A stretch of 64,000 nucleotides of DNA from assembly GCF_014648475.1 (NCBI RefSeq), contig NZ_BMRE01000001.1, positions 248,001 to 312,000 on the forward strand. Reading direction: 5' to 3'. The notes under the pieces were generated by a model, which did no database searches, was not told where the DNA came from, and saw only the letters and a program-made list of their open reading frames with translations. Below, in pieces: positions 25,929-34,403 of this stretch; the first letter of the stretch is position 1, and the number at the start of each line of letters is the position of its first letter. The DNA comes from Lentzea flava. GTDB taxonomy: Bacteria > Actinomycetota > Actinomycetes > Mycobacteriales > Pseudonocardiaceae. Both the position numbers and the translations under genes were made by a program.

Positions 25929-26756
25929 CTAGATGGGCTGCAGCAACCCCATCGACAGCAGCCCCATCAGCACCAGGCCCAGCATCAGCCGGTACCACAC
26001 GAACGCCGAATAGGAGTGCTTCGACACGTACTTCAACAGCCACGCGATCGTGGCATACCCCACCACGAACGAGATCAACGTCGCCACGATCATCTGCGGA
26101 ACCGACGCCTGCACACCCTCACCCGAGCGCTCCAGCACGTCCGGAATCGAGAACAACCCCGCACCGAACACCGCCGGAATCGCCAGCAGGAACGAGTACC
26201 GCGCCGCCGCCTCACGCGTCAGCCCCAGGAACAAACCCGCCGTCAACGTGCCACCCGAACGCGACACGCCCGGGATGAGCGCCAGCGCCTGCGCCAGCCC
26301 CATCCCGATCGCGTCCTTCATCCGCAGCTCGTCCCGCTGATGCTTCGCCAGCTGGTCCGCCAGACCCAGCAGCAGACCGAACACCACCAGCATCGTCGCC
26401 GTGATCCACAGATTCCGCGCCGACGTCCGGATCTCGTCCTTCAGCAGATAACCGAGAACCGAGATCGGCACGGAACCGATGATCACGTACCAGGCGAGCC
26501 GGTAGTCCTTCTCCTTGCGCGCCTCCGCGCTGAACAAGCCGCGGAACCAGGCGGCGACGAACCGCCCGATGTCCTTGGCGAAGTAGATCAGCACCGCCAC
26601 CTCGGTACCCAGCTGGATCACCGCGGTGAACGAGGCGCCCGCGTCGTTGCCGAAGAACAGCGTCGACGTGATGCGCAGGTGCGCACTGCTGGAAATCGGC
26701 AGGAATTCCGTCAGTCCTTGGACCAGTCCGAGGACCAGAGCCTGCAACCAGCTCAA
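25929..26756 (-). CDS. uppP: undecaprenyl-diphosphatase
   Basis: 275 residues, multi-spanning membrane protein. Hallmarks [14 protein letters not shown] (about residues 13-27) and PGVSRSGGT (about 160) form the active site that removes a phosphate from undecaprenyl diphosphate, recycling the lipid carrier for peptidoglycan and other cell-wall polymers. Its excess gives bacitracin tolerance. The start is TTG 26756, overlapping the upstream oxidoreductase stop by 4 bases. Confidence 0.95.
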   Translation of the reverse strand: MSWLQALVLGLVQGLTEFLPISSSAHLRITSTLFFGNDAGASFTAVIQLGTEVAVLIYFAKDIGRFVAAWFRGLFSAEARKEKDYRLAWYVIIGSVPISVLGYLLKDEIRTSARNLWITATMLVVFGLLLGLADQLAKHQRDELRMKDAIGMGLAQALALIPGVSRSGGTLTAGLFLGLTREAAARYSFLLAIPAVFGAGLFSIPDVLERSGEGVQASVPQMIVATLISFVVGYATIAWLLKYVSKHSYSAFVWYRLMLGLVLMGLLSMGLLQPI

Positions 26757-27802
26757 CTACCCACTCCTGCCAGATCCAGAGCTTCGGCCGCGGTGCGAAG
26801 GCCCGCGATCCCCTGCTCGAGATCTTGCAGCATCGGCGAAACGGACAGCGTGGTGACCCCCGCGGCGGCGAGCGCCTTCATCTTGTCTGCTATGCGCTCC
26901 TTCGGGCCCAACAGCGACGTCGCGTCCAGGAACTCCAGCGGAATCGCCGCCATGGCACCGGTGTAGTCACGGGCCAGGTACTTCTCCTGGATCTCCTCCG
27001 CCTCAGCCGGGAAGCCCATCCGCACCATCAGGTTGTTGTAGAAGTTCTGCTTGCGCGAACCCATACCGCCCACGTACAGCGCCGCATACGCCCGCACCGG
27101 GTCCGCACACGCCTTCCAGTCGTCACCGACGATCAGCGGCGCGGTGGGCACGACGTCGAACCCTTCGAGGGTCTTGCCGACCTTCTCCCGACCGGCCTTG
27201 ATGTTCGCCAGCGACTCACCCGAGTGCTCCGGCGAGAAGAACACAGCGAGCCACCCGTCCGCGATCTCACCCGCGAGCTCCAGGTTCTTCGGCCCGACCG
27301 CGGCGAGGTAGATCGGGATCTGCTCCCGCACCGGGTGCACCGTCAGCTGCAACGCCTTGCCAGGACCGTCCGGCAACGGCAGCGTGTAGTGCTCACCCTC
27401 GTAACGCAGCTTCTCGCGGGACAGCGCCTTCTTCACGATGTCCACGTACTCACGCGTACGAGCCAGCGGCTTGTCGAACCGCACACCGTGCCAGCCCTCC
27501 GACACCTGCGGACCCGACACACCGAGACCCATCCGGAACCGGCCACCCGACAGGGTGTCCAGCGTCGCCGCGGTCATCGCCGCCATCGCCGGCGTCCGCG
27601 CCGGGATCTGGAAGATCGCGCTGCCGACGTCGATGCGTTCGGTCTGCGCGGCCACCCACGCGAGCACCGTCGGCGCGTCGGAGCCGTAGGCCTCCGCGGC
27701 CCACACCACCGAAAAGCCGAGGCGGTCGGCCTCTTTGGCCAGCTCAAGGTTCGCGGCGTCGTTGCCGGCGCCCCAGTATCCGAGGTTCAGTCCGAGCTTC
27801 AC
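26753..27802 (-). CDS. LLM class F420-dependent oxidoreductase
   Basis: 349 residues, luciferase-like TIM barrel. It begins [11 protein letters not shown] and has [37 protein letters not shown] and [20 protein letters not shown], the pattern of F420-dependent members in actinobacteria. It reduces or oxidises an unknown substrate with coenzyme F420 (family inference; FMN cannot be excluded). First gene of the uppP operon. Confidence 0.9.
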   Translation of the reverse strand: MKLGLNLGYWGAGNDAANLELAKEADRLGFSVVWAAEAYGSDAPTVLAWVAAQTERIDVGSAIFQIPARTPAMAAMTAATLDTLSGGRFRMGLGVSGPQVSEGWHGVRFDKPLARTREYVDIVKKALSREKLRYEGEHYTLPLPDGPGKALQLTVHPVREQIPIYLAAVGPKNLELAGEIADGWLAVFFSPEHSGESLANIKAGREKVGKTLEGFDVVPTAPLIVGDDWKACADPVRAYAALYVGGMGSRKQNFYNNLMVRMGFPAEAEEIQEKYLARDYTGAMAAIPLEFLDATSLLGPKERIADKMKALAAAGVTTLSVSPMLQDLEQGIAGLRTAAEALDLAGVGS

Positions 27803-27874
27803 GAGCCGAGACCCTACCGGTCAGTAACACCGATTGCCAGGCTCAGCCGATGATCACCCCTTAGCATCGCGCAC

Positions 27875-28840
27875 GTGGAACAGCGATACCTCGGCCGCAG
27901 CGGCCTCCGCGTGTCCAGAACGGCACTGGGCACGATGACATGGGGCCGCGACACCGACGCGGACGAGGCCGCCACCCAGCTCATGGCCTTCGCCGACGCC
28001 GGCGGCACCCTCATCGACACCGCCGACGTCTACACCGACGGCGAAGCCGAACGCATCCTCGGCTCCCTCCTCGGCGAAGTCGTCCCCCGCGACGAACTCG
28101 TCATCGCCACCAAAGCCGTCGCCCGCCGCACCGAAGGCCCCTTCGGCGGCGGCGCCTCCCGAGGAGCACTGCTCACCGCACTCGACGGCTCCCTGCGCCG
28201 CATCGGCGTCGACCACATCGACCTCTGGCAACTGCACGCCTGGGACGCGGGCGTACCGATCGAAGAAACCCTCTCCGCACTCGACCACGCCGTCACCTCC
28301 GGCAAGGTCCGCTACGTCGGCGTCTCCAACTACAGCGGCTGGCAGCTCGCCACCGCCGCCATGACACCCTCCGCGCACCCGCTGATCTCCACCCAGGTCG
28401 AGTACTCCCTGCTCGAACGCGGCATCGAACGCGAGGTCGCACCCGCGGCCCTGCACCACGGCATCGGCCTGCTGCCGTGGGCACCCCTGGGCCGCGGCGT
28501 GCTGACCGGCAAGTACCGCAACGGCACGCCACCGGACTCCCGCGGCGCCTCCGCGCACTTCGCCGGCTACGTCGAACAGCACCGCAACGAACGCGCGGCC
28601 CGCATCGTGCAGGCCGTCGCCACCGCGGCGGACGGCCTCGGAACCTCACCGCTGTGCGTCGCGCTGGCGTGGGTGCGGGACCGGCCCGGCGTCGTCGCTC
28701 CCGTGGTCGGAGCACGTGACACGAACCAGCTGATCGCGTCGCTGGAGGCCGAGCAGCTGACGTTGCCACCGGCGATCCGTGCCGCGTTGGACGACGTCAG
28801 CGCCATCGAGCTGGGATACCCCGAGCGCCCGATGCCCTGA
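27875..28840 (+). CDS. aldo/keto reductase
   Basis: 321 residues, GTG start. The catalytic tetrad is present: Asp and Tyr in LIDTADVYTDGEAE (about 48-61), Lys in VIATKAV (about 77) and His in LWQLHAWD (about 115). NADPH-binding GVSNYSGWQ and PVVGARDTNQL are in place. Reduces carbonyl compounds with NADPH; substrate unknown. It is divergent from the LLM gene and ends in a good intrinsic terminator. Confidence 0.93.
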   Translation: MEQRYLGRSGLRVSRTALGTMTWGRDTDADEAATQLMAFADAGGTLIDTADVYTDGEAERILGSLLGEVVPRDELVIATKAVARRTEGPFGGGASRGALLTALDGSLRRIGVDHIDLWQLHAWDAGVPIEETLSALDHAVTSGKVRYVGVSNYSGWQLATAAMTPSAHPLISTQVEYSLLERGIEREVAPAALHHGIGLLPWAPLGRGVLTGKYRNGTPPDSRGASAHFAGYVEQHRNERAARIVQAVATAADGLGTSPLCVALAWVRDRPGVVAPVVGARDTNQLIASLEAEQLTLPPAIRAALDDVSAIELGYPERPMP

Positions 28841-28869
28841 TGTCTGGGAGGTTTTGCTGACTTGAGCGT

Positions 28870-28904
28870 AGCCGGGGTCGTGGGTGCCGGCTGGGTTTGT
28901 TTTT
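28870..28904 (+). terminator. intrinsic terminator of the aldo/keto reductase gene
   Basis: AGCCGG, 11-base loop, CCGGCT, then the T-rich tail GGGTTTGTTTTT. A rare clear rho-independent terminator for this genome. It ends exactly where the first AGTCAACACTGAAGC element begins. Confidence 0.75.
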
Positions 28905-28919
28905 AGTCAACACTGAAGC
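28905..28919 (+). promoter_or_regulatory. shared upstream element, copy 1 (lipoprotein-DUF5703 unit)
   Basis: AGTCAACACTGAAGC, identical to the right-hand 15 bases of two later copies. Here the left arm of the dyad is not conserved. It lies 114 bases before the TTG of the lipoprotein gene. Confidence 0.6.
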
Positions 28920-29033
28920 TATAGAGCTAAATACCCAAGGCGGCCGAACGGGTTTCACCCCACCCCTTGCGTGACCTCCGACCGAACGTCGTGGATGCTG
29001 GTAGACCACGACGTATCTCAGGAGGACCCGATC

Positions 29034-29690
29034 TTGCGCCGGCTCGCTGCTCTGCTCTTGACCACCGCCGCGCTGACAGCGTGCGGACAGAGCGAGGGGT
29101 CCTCCGATCCACTGCAGATCGCGGAAACGCTCGAGGCCGCCAAGCCGGCCCACTCCCCCGCCCAGAACGGAACCGTCCCCGGCGACGTCACGCCCGGCGG
29201 ATCGTTCACCGAGGGCGACACCACGCTGAAGTTCCAGGTCAACGGCCGCAAGGTCGAGCTCGACCGGCTGCGCAGCGCGGTGTTCGAGATGACCACCGAC
29301 GACAAGGGCGCCGAGGTCAGGGGCGCGGGCCTGCGCGCGGGCGACGGCGCCACCAACGGCGTCGCCGACCGCTACGGCCGCCTGCTCGTCGTCGACACCC
29401 GCGGCGGGGAGTTCATCGCGTTCTCCGTCAATCCGCTGATCATGCGCCAGCGCTACCCCGTTCCCGGCGGCCCGTACGGCATCGCCTACGACGCCAAGCG
29501 CGACATCGCGTGGATCACGCTCACCGAGCGCAACGAGGTCGTCGGACTCAACGTCGCCGGTGGCGAACCGACCGAGAAACACCGGTTCCCCACCGTGCGT
29601 CAGCCCAACACGGTCAGCGTCGACCAGGAGACCGGACGCGTCACGGTCACGTCCGGCGACAACGGAGGGATACAGGTGATCTCGCCATGA
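29034..29690 (+). CDS. lipoprotein with YncE/NHL-like beta-propeller repeats
   Basis: 218 residues from TTG 29034, chosen because AGGAGG lies 8 bases upstream; ATG 29? is not available in a better position. The signal peptide has lipobox ALTAC (Cys about residue 17). The mature part contains repeats of the form GRLLVVDTRGGEFIAFSVNP, YGIAYDAKRDIAWITLTERN and NTVSVDQETGRVTVTSGDN, typical of YncE-like propeller blades, but only about four, so it is short for a closed propeller. Likely anchored outside the membrane; ligand unknown. Its stop overlaps the start of the DUF5703 gene. Confidence 0.8.
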   Translation: MRRLAALLLTTAALTACGQSEGSSDPLQIAETLEAAKPAHSPAQNGTVPGDVTPGGSFTEGDTTLKFQVNGRKVELDRLRSAVFEMTTDDKGAEVRGAGLRAGDGATNGVADRYGRLLVVDTRGGEFIAFSVNPLIMRQRYPVPGGPYGIAYDAKRDIAWITLTERNEVVGLNVAGGEPTEKHRFPTVRQPNTVSVDQETGRVTVTSGDNGGIQVISP

Positions 29691-29899
29691 ACGAAGGGGT
29701 GATCGACGGGGACTGGGAGTACCGGCCGCTGCGTCTGCCGCCCGGCATCTCCCGCCGCACCGCGACCACGCAGCTGGCCATCCACGCCGAGTTCGCGGGC
29801 TGGGAACTGTCCCGCACGCTGCTCTACGGCGACGGCTCCCGCAAGGTCTGGCTCCGTCGCAAGCGCCAGCCCTCGCTGCTGCCGGGCCTGATCACCTGA
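29687..29899 (+). CDS. DUF5703 family protein
   Basis: 70 residues. DWEYRPLRLPPGISRRTA, HAEFAGWELSRTLLY and GSRKVWLRRKR are the DUF5703 signature, a small basic cytoplasmic protein conserved across actinobacteria with no known function. ATG overlaps the lipoprotein stop (ATGA), so the pair is translationally coupled. Confidence 0.9.
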   Translation: MNEGVIDGDWEYRPLRLPPGISRRTATTQLAIHAEFAGWELSRTLLYGDGSRKVWLRRKRQPSLLPGLIT

Positions 29900-30041
29900 C
29901 GGCCTCGCACTCCCCCACGAAGCCCGCCGGAAAGCCCCGCTCGAACGGGGCCGCCGCCACCGCGCGCGCGACCGCTTCCGGCGGCAACACCACCTGAGCC
30001 GACGAGCTCGCTCCCTCACGCCCTGGCGTTTGAGGCTGCAT
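29892..30041 (-). CDS. possible small ORF, 49 residues
   Basis: On the minus strand an ATG at 30041 opens MQPQTPGREGASSSAQVVLP and closes with FERGFPAGFVGECEAVR. The second half has normal protein composition, but no RBS is obvious and I recognise no family. It may be a chance frame or the 3' remnant of a lost gene. The span also holds a hairpin GCCCCG-CTCGAA-CGGGGC (29934-29951) without a T-run, a weak candidate terminator for DUF5703. Confidence 0.2.
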   Translation of the reverse strand: MQPQTPGREGASSSAQVVLPPEAVARAVAAAPFERGFPAGFVGECEAVR

Positions 30042-30080
30042 CCACTTTTCTGGAACGCACTCCTGGTTGGTGACTGAATT

Positions 30081-30096
30081 CAGTCAACACTGAAGC
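30081..30096 (+). promoter_or_regulatory. shared upstream element, copy 2 (XRE-nSTAND-WD40 gene)
   Basis: CAGTCAACACTGAAGC with a partial dyad (TTCAGT-CAAC-ACTGAA). It ends 4 bases before GTG 30101, so a protein bound here would cover the transcription or translation start. Confidence 0.65.
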
Positions 30097-30100
30097 CATC

Positions 30101-30838
30101 GTGAGTGACGAGCTGAACGCGGGTGGAAGAATCCCTGTCATGCCTCGCCCGGAGAAACCGCTCGACCCGTTCGCCGGGCCCGTCGAACAGTTCGCCTTCG
30201 ACCTGCGCAAGCTCCGCGAGAAGGCCGGCTCCCCCGGCTACCGCGAGCTGGGCAAACTCAGCCACTACTCCCCCAGCACCCTCGCCGACGCCGCCCGCGG
30301 CCAGCGGCTGCCGAGCCTCGCCGTCACGCTCGCGTTCGTCCGGGCCTGTGGGGGCGACGAGGAGGAGTGGGAACGACGCTGGCGCGAGATCGGCGCCCAG
30401 GACACCGACCAGCCCAGGACGCCCTCCCCCTACGTCGGCCTCAAGGCGTTCACCGAGCAGGACGCCGACCGCTTCTTCGGACGTGAACGGCTCGTCGGCA
30501 AGCTGCTCGGCAAGCTCGAGCACCACGACACGGTGCTGGTCATCGGCGCGTCAGGGTCCGGCAAGTCCTCCCTGCTGCGGGCCGGCCTCCTGGCCCGCGT
30601 GCACGGCGAGCTCATCACCCCCGGCACCCACCAGATTCCCCAGACCGAAGCTCTGCTGGTCGTCGACCAGTTCGAGGAGATCTTCACGCTCCCCACCGCG
30701 ACGAGTTCATCGCCGAACTCACGCGCCGCGAGCACCAGACCGTCATCGGCATGCGCGCCGACTTCTACGGCCACCTCGCCCGCTACCCCGCCCTCGCCAA
30801 CGCCGTCGAGGACGCGCAGGTCCTGGTCGGCCCGATGA
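30101..30838 (+). CDS. XRE-nSTAND1 N-terminal part of a frameshifted XRE-nSTAND-WD40 protein
   Basis: GTG 30101. Residues about 30-85 form a divergent XRE helix-turn-helix (LRKLREKAGSPGYRELGKLS), followed by the nSTAND1 conflict/signalling ATPase: SPYVGLKAFTEQDADRFFGR, Walker A GASGSGKSS (about 149-157) and Walker B-like LLVVDQFEEIF. After FTLP the frame loses homology (Ser/Thr/Pro-rich to the stop) while the expected continuation HRDEFIAELTRRE is found one frame over. A missing base in the CCCC run at 30691-30694 explains this. The true product would be one protein with the next entry. Confidence 0.8.
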   Translation: MSDELNAGGRIPVMPRPEKPLDPFAGPVEQFAFDLRKLREKAGSPGYRELGKLSHYSPSTLADAARGQRLPSLAVTLAFVRACGGDEEEWERRWREIGAQDTDQPRTPSPYVGLKAFTEQDADRFFGRERLVGKLLGKLEHHDTVLVIGASGSGKSSLLRAGLLARVHGELITPGTHQIPQTEALLVVDQFEEIFTLPTATSSSPNSRAASTRPSSACAPTSTATSPATPPSPTPSRTRRSWSAR

Positions 30839-33777
30839 CCACCGACGAGCTGCGCAAGGCCATCACCCAGCCCGCCGTCGAGGTCGGGTGCGCGCTCGAA
30901 ACCGGTCTCGTCGCCCGCCTCATCGCCGACGCCACCGGCGAACCCGGCGTCCTCCCCCACGTCAGCCACGCGTTGCTGGAGACGTGGCACCGCAAGCGCG
31001 GCAACACCCTCACGCTCACCAGCTACCACGAGAGCGGCGGCATCGCCCGCGCCGTCGCCAACACCGCCGAGAACGCCTTCACCGGGCTCGACGAACGGCA
31101 ACAGGCCCAGGCCCGGCAGATCTTCCTGCGCCTGGTCAACCCCGGCGACGGCACCGAGGACACCAAACGGCACGTCAAGCGGTCCGAGCTCGCGGCCGAC
31201 GAGGTCGTCGAACACCTCGCCAACGCGCGCATCCTCACCGTCGACGACGACAGCGTCGAGATCAGCCACGAGGCCGTCATCCGCAGCTGGCCGCGTCTCA
31301 AGGACTGGCTCGCCGAAGCACGCGACGACCTCCGGGTGCACCGCAGGCTCACCGCCGCGGCCGCCGACTGGGAGGCGCACGGCCGCGACCCCGGCTCGCT
31401 CTACCGGGGCGTGCCGCTCACCAGGGCCACCGAGTGGGCCGCCCGCGAGCCCGGCGCCCTCAACGCCGAGGAACAGGCGTTCCTCGACGCCAGCAAAGCC
31501 GCCGCCCAGCACGACCTCGACACCGAGAAGCGCCGCACCACCACCCTGCGCCGCGTCGTGGCGTTGCTCGCCGCGCTGCTGCTCCTTGCCACCACCGCGA
31601 CCGTGTTCGCCGTGCGCGCGCAACGGCAGACCACCGAGCAACGCACCATCGCACTCGCCCAGAAAGCCATCGCCGAGGCCAACGGTCTGCAGGACCGCGA
31701 CCCCGGCCTCGCAAGCCAGCTCCGCCTCGCCGCCTACCGCCTGACCGGGCTCCCCGTCGCGCGCGACAGCCTGCTCAGCACGTTCGCCGCACCCCAGGTC
31801 ACCGTCGTCCCCGGCCACACCGACGCGACGTCGTACGCGCTGTTCAGCCCCGACAACAAGCTCATGGCCACCGCGGCGGACGACAAGGCGCTGATCGTCT
31901 GGGACGCCTCCGACCCCCACCACCCCACCGAGCTCGGCCGCGTCCGCGCCGGTGACAACGCCACCCACAACATGGCGTTCAGCCCGGACGGCAAGACCCT
32001 CGCCACCGCGAACTGGGACGGCCGCATCCACCTGTTCGACCTCACCGACCCGCGCAAGCCCGTCGAGAAGGCCCGCGTCACCGGCCACGACGGGCAGGTG
32101 CAGGCGGTGCAGTTCACCCCGGACGGCCGCACGCTCGTCAGCAGCGGCCAGGACAGGACCATCCGGATCTGGGACATCTCCGGCCCCGCCACCCTCGTGC
32201 GGACCATCCAGGCCCACGACCAGCTCGTGCACGGCATCTCGCTCAACCGCGCGGGCACCACGATCGCCTCCGGCTCGTGGGACGGCACGGTCAAGCTGTG
32301 GGACCTCGCGACCGGCGCTCACCTGAGCACGATCGACCCCACCACCGGCCCGTTCTCCGTGGACGCCGTCGCCTTCTCGCCCGACGGCCGCATCCTCGCC
32401 ACCGCCGCCGACAACGGCGACGTGCAGCTGTGGGACGTCACCGATCCGCGCGACCCGAAGCAGATCACCGTCGCCACCGGGCACCTCTTCTCCGTCCACA
32501 CGCTGGCGTTCTCCCCCGACGGCAAGTTCCTCGCGAGCGGCGGCGGCGACAAGACCACCCGCGTGTGGGACGTCACCGATCCCCGCGACGTCCGGCTCGC
32601 CACCGCACTGGCGGGCCACACCGACACCTTGTGGTCGGTCAACTTCAGCCCCGACTCCCAGCGGATGGTCACCGCCACCACCGACGCCGAGGTCCGCGTG
32701 CTCGACCTGGCGAACCTCAACTACGCGCACCACAAGCGGACGGTGTGGAAGCTCGACTACGACAAGCGCGGCCGGTACTTCGCCACCGTCTCCTCCGACG
32801 GCACCATCAAGCTGTGGCGCCCGCAGGACCGGCACGCGGAGGAAATCGCCTCCCTGCCCAAGCTCACCCCTGACGACGAGGCGATCACCGTCGAGCTTCA
32901 CCCCGACCGCGACGTCCTGTTCGGCTCCACCATGGCCGGCAACGTCCTGTGGGACGTCAGCGACCGGGACCACCCCCGTGAGCTCAGCAGGGCGATCACC
33001 AGCGGCGCGACGATCGTCGTCGCGGCCTTCAGCAACGACGGCAAGACCCTGGCCGCCTCCGACCAGAACGGCACGATCGGGCTCTGGAACGTCACCGACC
33101 CCGCCAACCCGGTGAAGACCGGCAGCTTCTCCGTGCCGAAGACCGACACCGTCTGGCAGATCGAGTTCTCGCAGGACGACCGCACCCTCGTCATCGCCAA
33201 CGGCAGCCGCGAGCTCCAGCTGTGGGACGTCCGCAACCCCGCGGCGCCCCGCGCGCACCCGGCTCTGCGCACCGACGACAACCCGGACCCGATCCGCCGT
33301 GGCGGCCAGGCCGGGCGTGAAGAGGTCATGACCGTCGTCATCCACGGCACCGTCATGGCGTTCGCGAACATGGGCAGCAGCGGCGCCCTCTACGACATCA
33401 GCGACCCGGCCCAGCCGCGCAGGCTCGGCAGCCTGCCCAACGACGGCGGACCGCTGCAGCGCCTCGCCTTCTCTCCCGACGGCACGATGCTCGCGGCCGG
33501 CACGACCGACGACCTGGTCCGCGTGTGGGACGTGCGCGATGCCCGCAACTCCCAGCTGCGGGCAGTGCTGCACGGACACACGGAACGGGTGTGGGGCGTG
33601 GCCTTCGCGCCGGACAACCGCACCCTCGCGACGGCGGGCGCGGACCGCACCGTCCGCGTGTGGGACATCGACGTCGAGGCCACCGCGGCCCGCGTGTGTT
33701 CGACTACGACGCCGCACCTGTCCACTCGTCATTGGGAGCACTACTTCCCCGGCGTCGAGCCGAGGCCCCTCTGCTGA
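30751..33777 (+). CDS. nSTAND1 C-terminal part plus WD40 propellers of the same frameshifted protein
   Basis: 1008 residues from the first in-frame ATG; homology actually starts earlier, near 30696. It opens with MRADFYGHLARYP and VGPMTTDELRKAI, the end of the nSTAND1 ATPase, then a winged-helix-like region with ISHEAVIRSWPRLKDWL, one membrane helix (VVALLAALLLLATTATVFAV, about 268-287) and about 14 WD40 repeats (FSPDGKTLATA, VRVWDV type) making two seven-blade propellers. Such STAND proteins use ATP-driven oligomerisation after ligand sensing by the propeller; signalling or defence roles are known for relatives. With the HTH at the N-terminus a membrane-tethered DNA-binding switch is possible. 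Confidence 0.88.
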   Translation: MRADFYGHLARYPALANAVEDAQVLVGPMTTDELRKAITQPAVEVGCALETGLVARLIADATGEPGVLPHVSHALLETWHRKRGNTLTLTSYHESGGIARAVANTAENAFTGLDERQQAQARQIFLRLVNPGDGTEDTKRHVKRSELAADEVVEHLANARILTVDDDSVEISHEAVIRSWPRLKDWLAEARDDLRVHRRLTAAAADWEAHGRDPGSLYRGVPLTRATEWAAREPGALNAEEQAFLDASKAAAQHDLDTEKRRTTTLRRVVALLAALLLLATTATVFAVRAQRQTTEQRTIALAQKAIAEANGLQDRDPGLASQLRLAAYRLTGLPVARDSLLSTFAAPQVTVVPGHTDATSYALFSPDNKLMATAADDKALIVWDASDPHHPTELGRVRAGDNATHNMAFSPDGKTLATANWDGRIHLFDLTDPRKPVEKARVTGHDGQVQAVQFTPDGRTLVSSGQDRTIRIWDISGPATLVRTIQAHDQLVHGISLNRAGTTIASGSWDGTVKLWDLATGAHLSTIDPTTGPFSVDAVAFSPDGRILATAADNGDVQLWDVTDPRDPKQITVATGHLFSVHTLAFSPDGKFLASGGGDKTTRVWDVTDPRDVRLATALAGHTDTLWSVNFSPDSQRMVTATTDAEVRVLDLANLNYAHHKRTVWKLDYDKRGRYFATVSSDGTIKLWRPQDRHAEEIASLPKLTPDDEAITVELHPDRDVLFGSTMAGNVLWDVSDRDHPRELSRAITSGATIVVAAFSNDGKTLAASDQNGTIGLWNVTDPANPVKTGSFSVPKTDTVWQIEFSQDDRTLVIANGSRELQLWDVRNPAAPRAHPALRTDDNPDPIRRGGQAGREEVMTVVIHGTVMAFANMGSSGALYDISDPAQPRRLGSLPNDGGPLQRLAFSPDGTMLAAGTTDDLVRVWDVRDARNSQLRAVLHGHTERVWGVAFAPDNRTLATAGADRTVRVWDIDVEATAARVCSTTTPHLSTRHWEHYFPGVEPRPLC

Positions 33778-33898
33778 TCAACACCTCTCTCCTTCCCTTT
33801 CGACCACCTTTGTAGTGCGGAAACGTTGTGCGGTGTCGATGTCGGGGCGTCGTACAACAACGTCCGCGCAACGAGGGTGGCCGACTGGGTGAAGGTGA

Positions 33899-33920
33899 TG
33901 CTTCAGTCAACACTGAAGCA
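33899..33920 (+). promoter_or_regulatory. shared upstream element, copy 3 (perfect dyad)
   Basis: TGCTTCAGT, spacer CAAC, ACTGAAGCA: perfect 9-base arms. This is the most symmetrical of three copies and therefore probably the strongest operator. It is followed by AATAAAATG, which could be a -10 region, ahead of the small hypothetical gene. Confidence 0.7.
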
Positions 33921-33965
33921 ATAAAATGCACCGAACTGGTTGCAGATGTGATCAGATTCCTTGTC

Positions 33966-34403
33966 ATGGAGCTCGTGCCGCACGATGTCGGGGTCGCGCA
34001 CAGCGCACTGCCGCACGACGAAACGTCCGCCCGCGCCCTGCTCGCCGAAGCCGCAGCGCAGGGCCTGCACACAGTGGTCGTCACAGCCGAGGAAGGCGAC
34101 GACCGCGCCATCGCCGTCCTGCGCGAACTGCGCGCGGAATGGCACACCGAGGGCGGTCGGATCACCGCCCAGCTCGACACCGACGCCCAGGGCCAGCTGG
34201 CGCACCTGTGGAGCCTGCCGGAGGAGGGCAGAGCCGCGTGGCTCGCGGCGTTCCCCCGCCACGACGACCCGAACTGGTGGATGCACCGCCTCCTGGTGCT
34301 CAACCACCACCCGGAGTGGGCACCGCTGAAGGACTGGCTCGTCGGCGAGCACGTCCGGCTGTTCGGCCGCCCGCCCGGCCGCGCCCGCCGCTCTCCCGTC
34401 TAG
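33966..34403 (+). CDS. hypothetical protein next to the WD40 gene
   Basis: 145 residues from ATG 33966 (GTG 33948 would add six). Not recognised. An alpha/beta first half (LHTVVVTAEEGDDRAIAVLREL) is followed by a Trp- and His-rich part (RHDDPNWWMHRLLVLNHHPEW) and a basic tail. No signal peptide. It carries the third copy of the shared upstream element, so it is probably co-regulated with the nSTAND-WD40 protein and the lipoprotein unit. Ends with a 4-base overlap with the convergent membrane protein gene. Confidence 0.65.
   Translation: MELVPHDVGVAHSALPHDETSARALLAEAAAQGLHTVVVTAEEGDDRAIAVLRELRAEWHTEGGRITAQLDTDAQGQLAHLWSLPEEGRAAWLAAFPRHDDPNWWMHRLLVLNHHPEWAPLKDWLVGEHVRLFGRPPGRARRSPV

Noticed and set aside
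30430..33741. A 1,103-codon open frame on the minus strand
   Set aside because: Antisense of the WD40 gene, whose repeated codons create a repetitive shadow protein.
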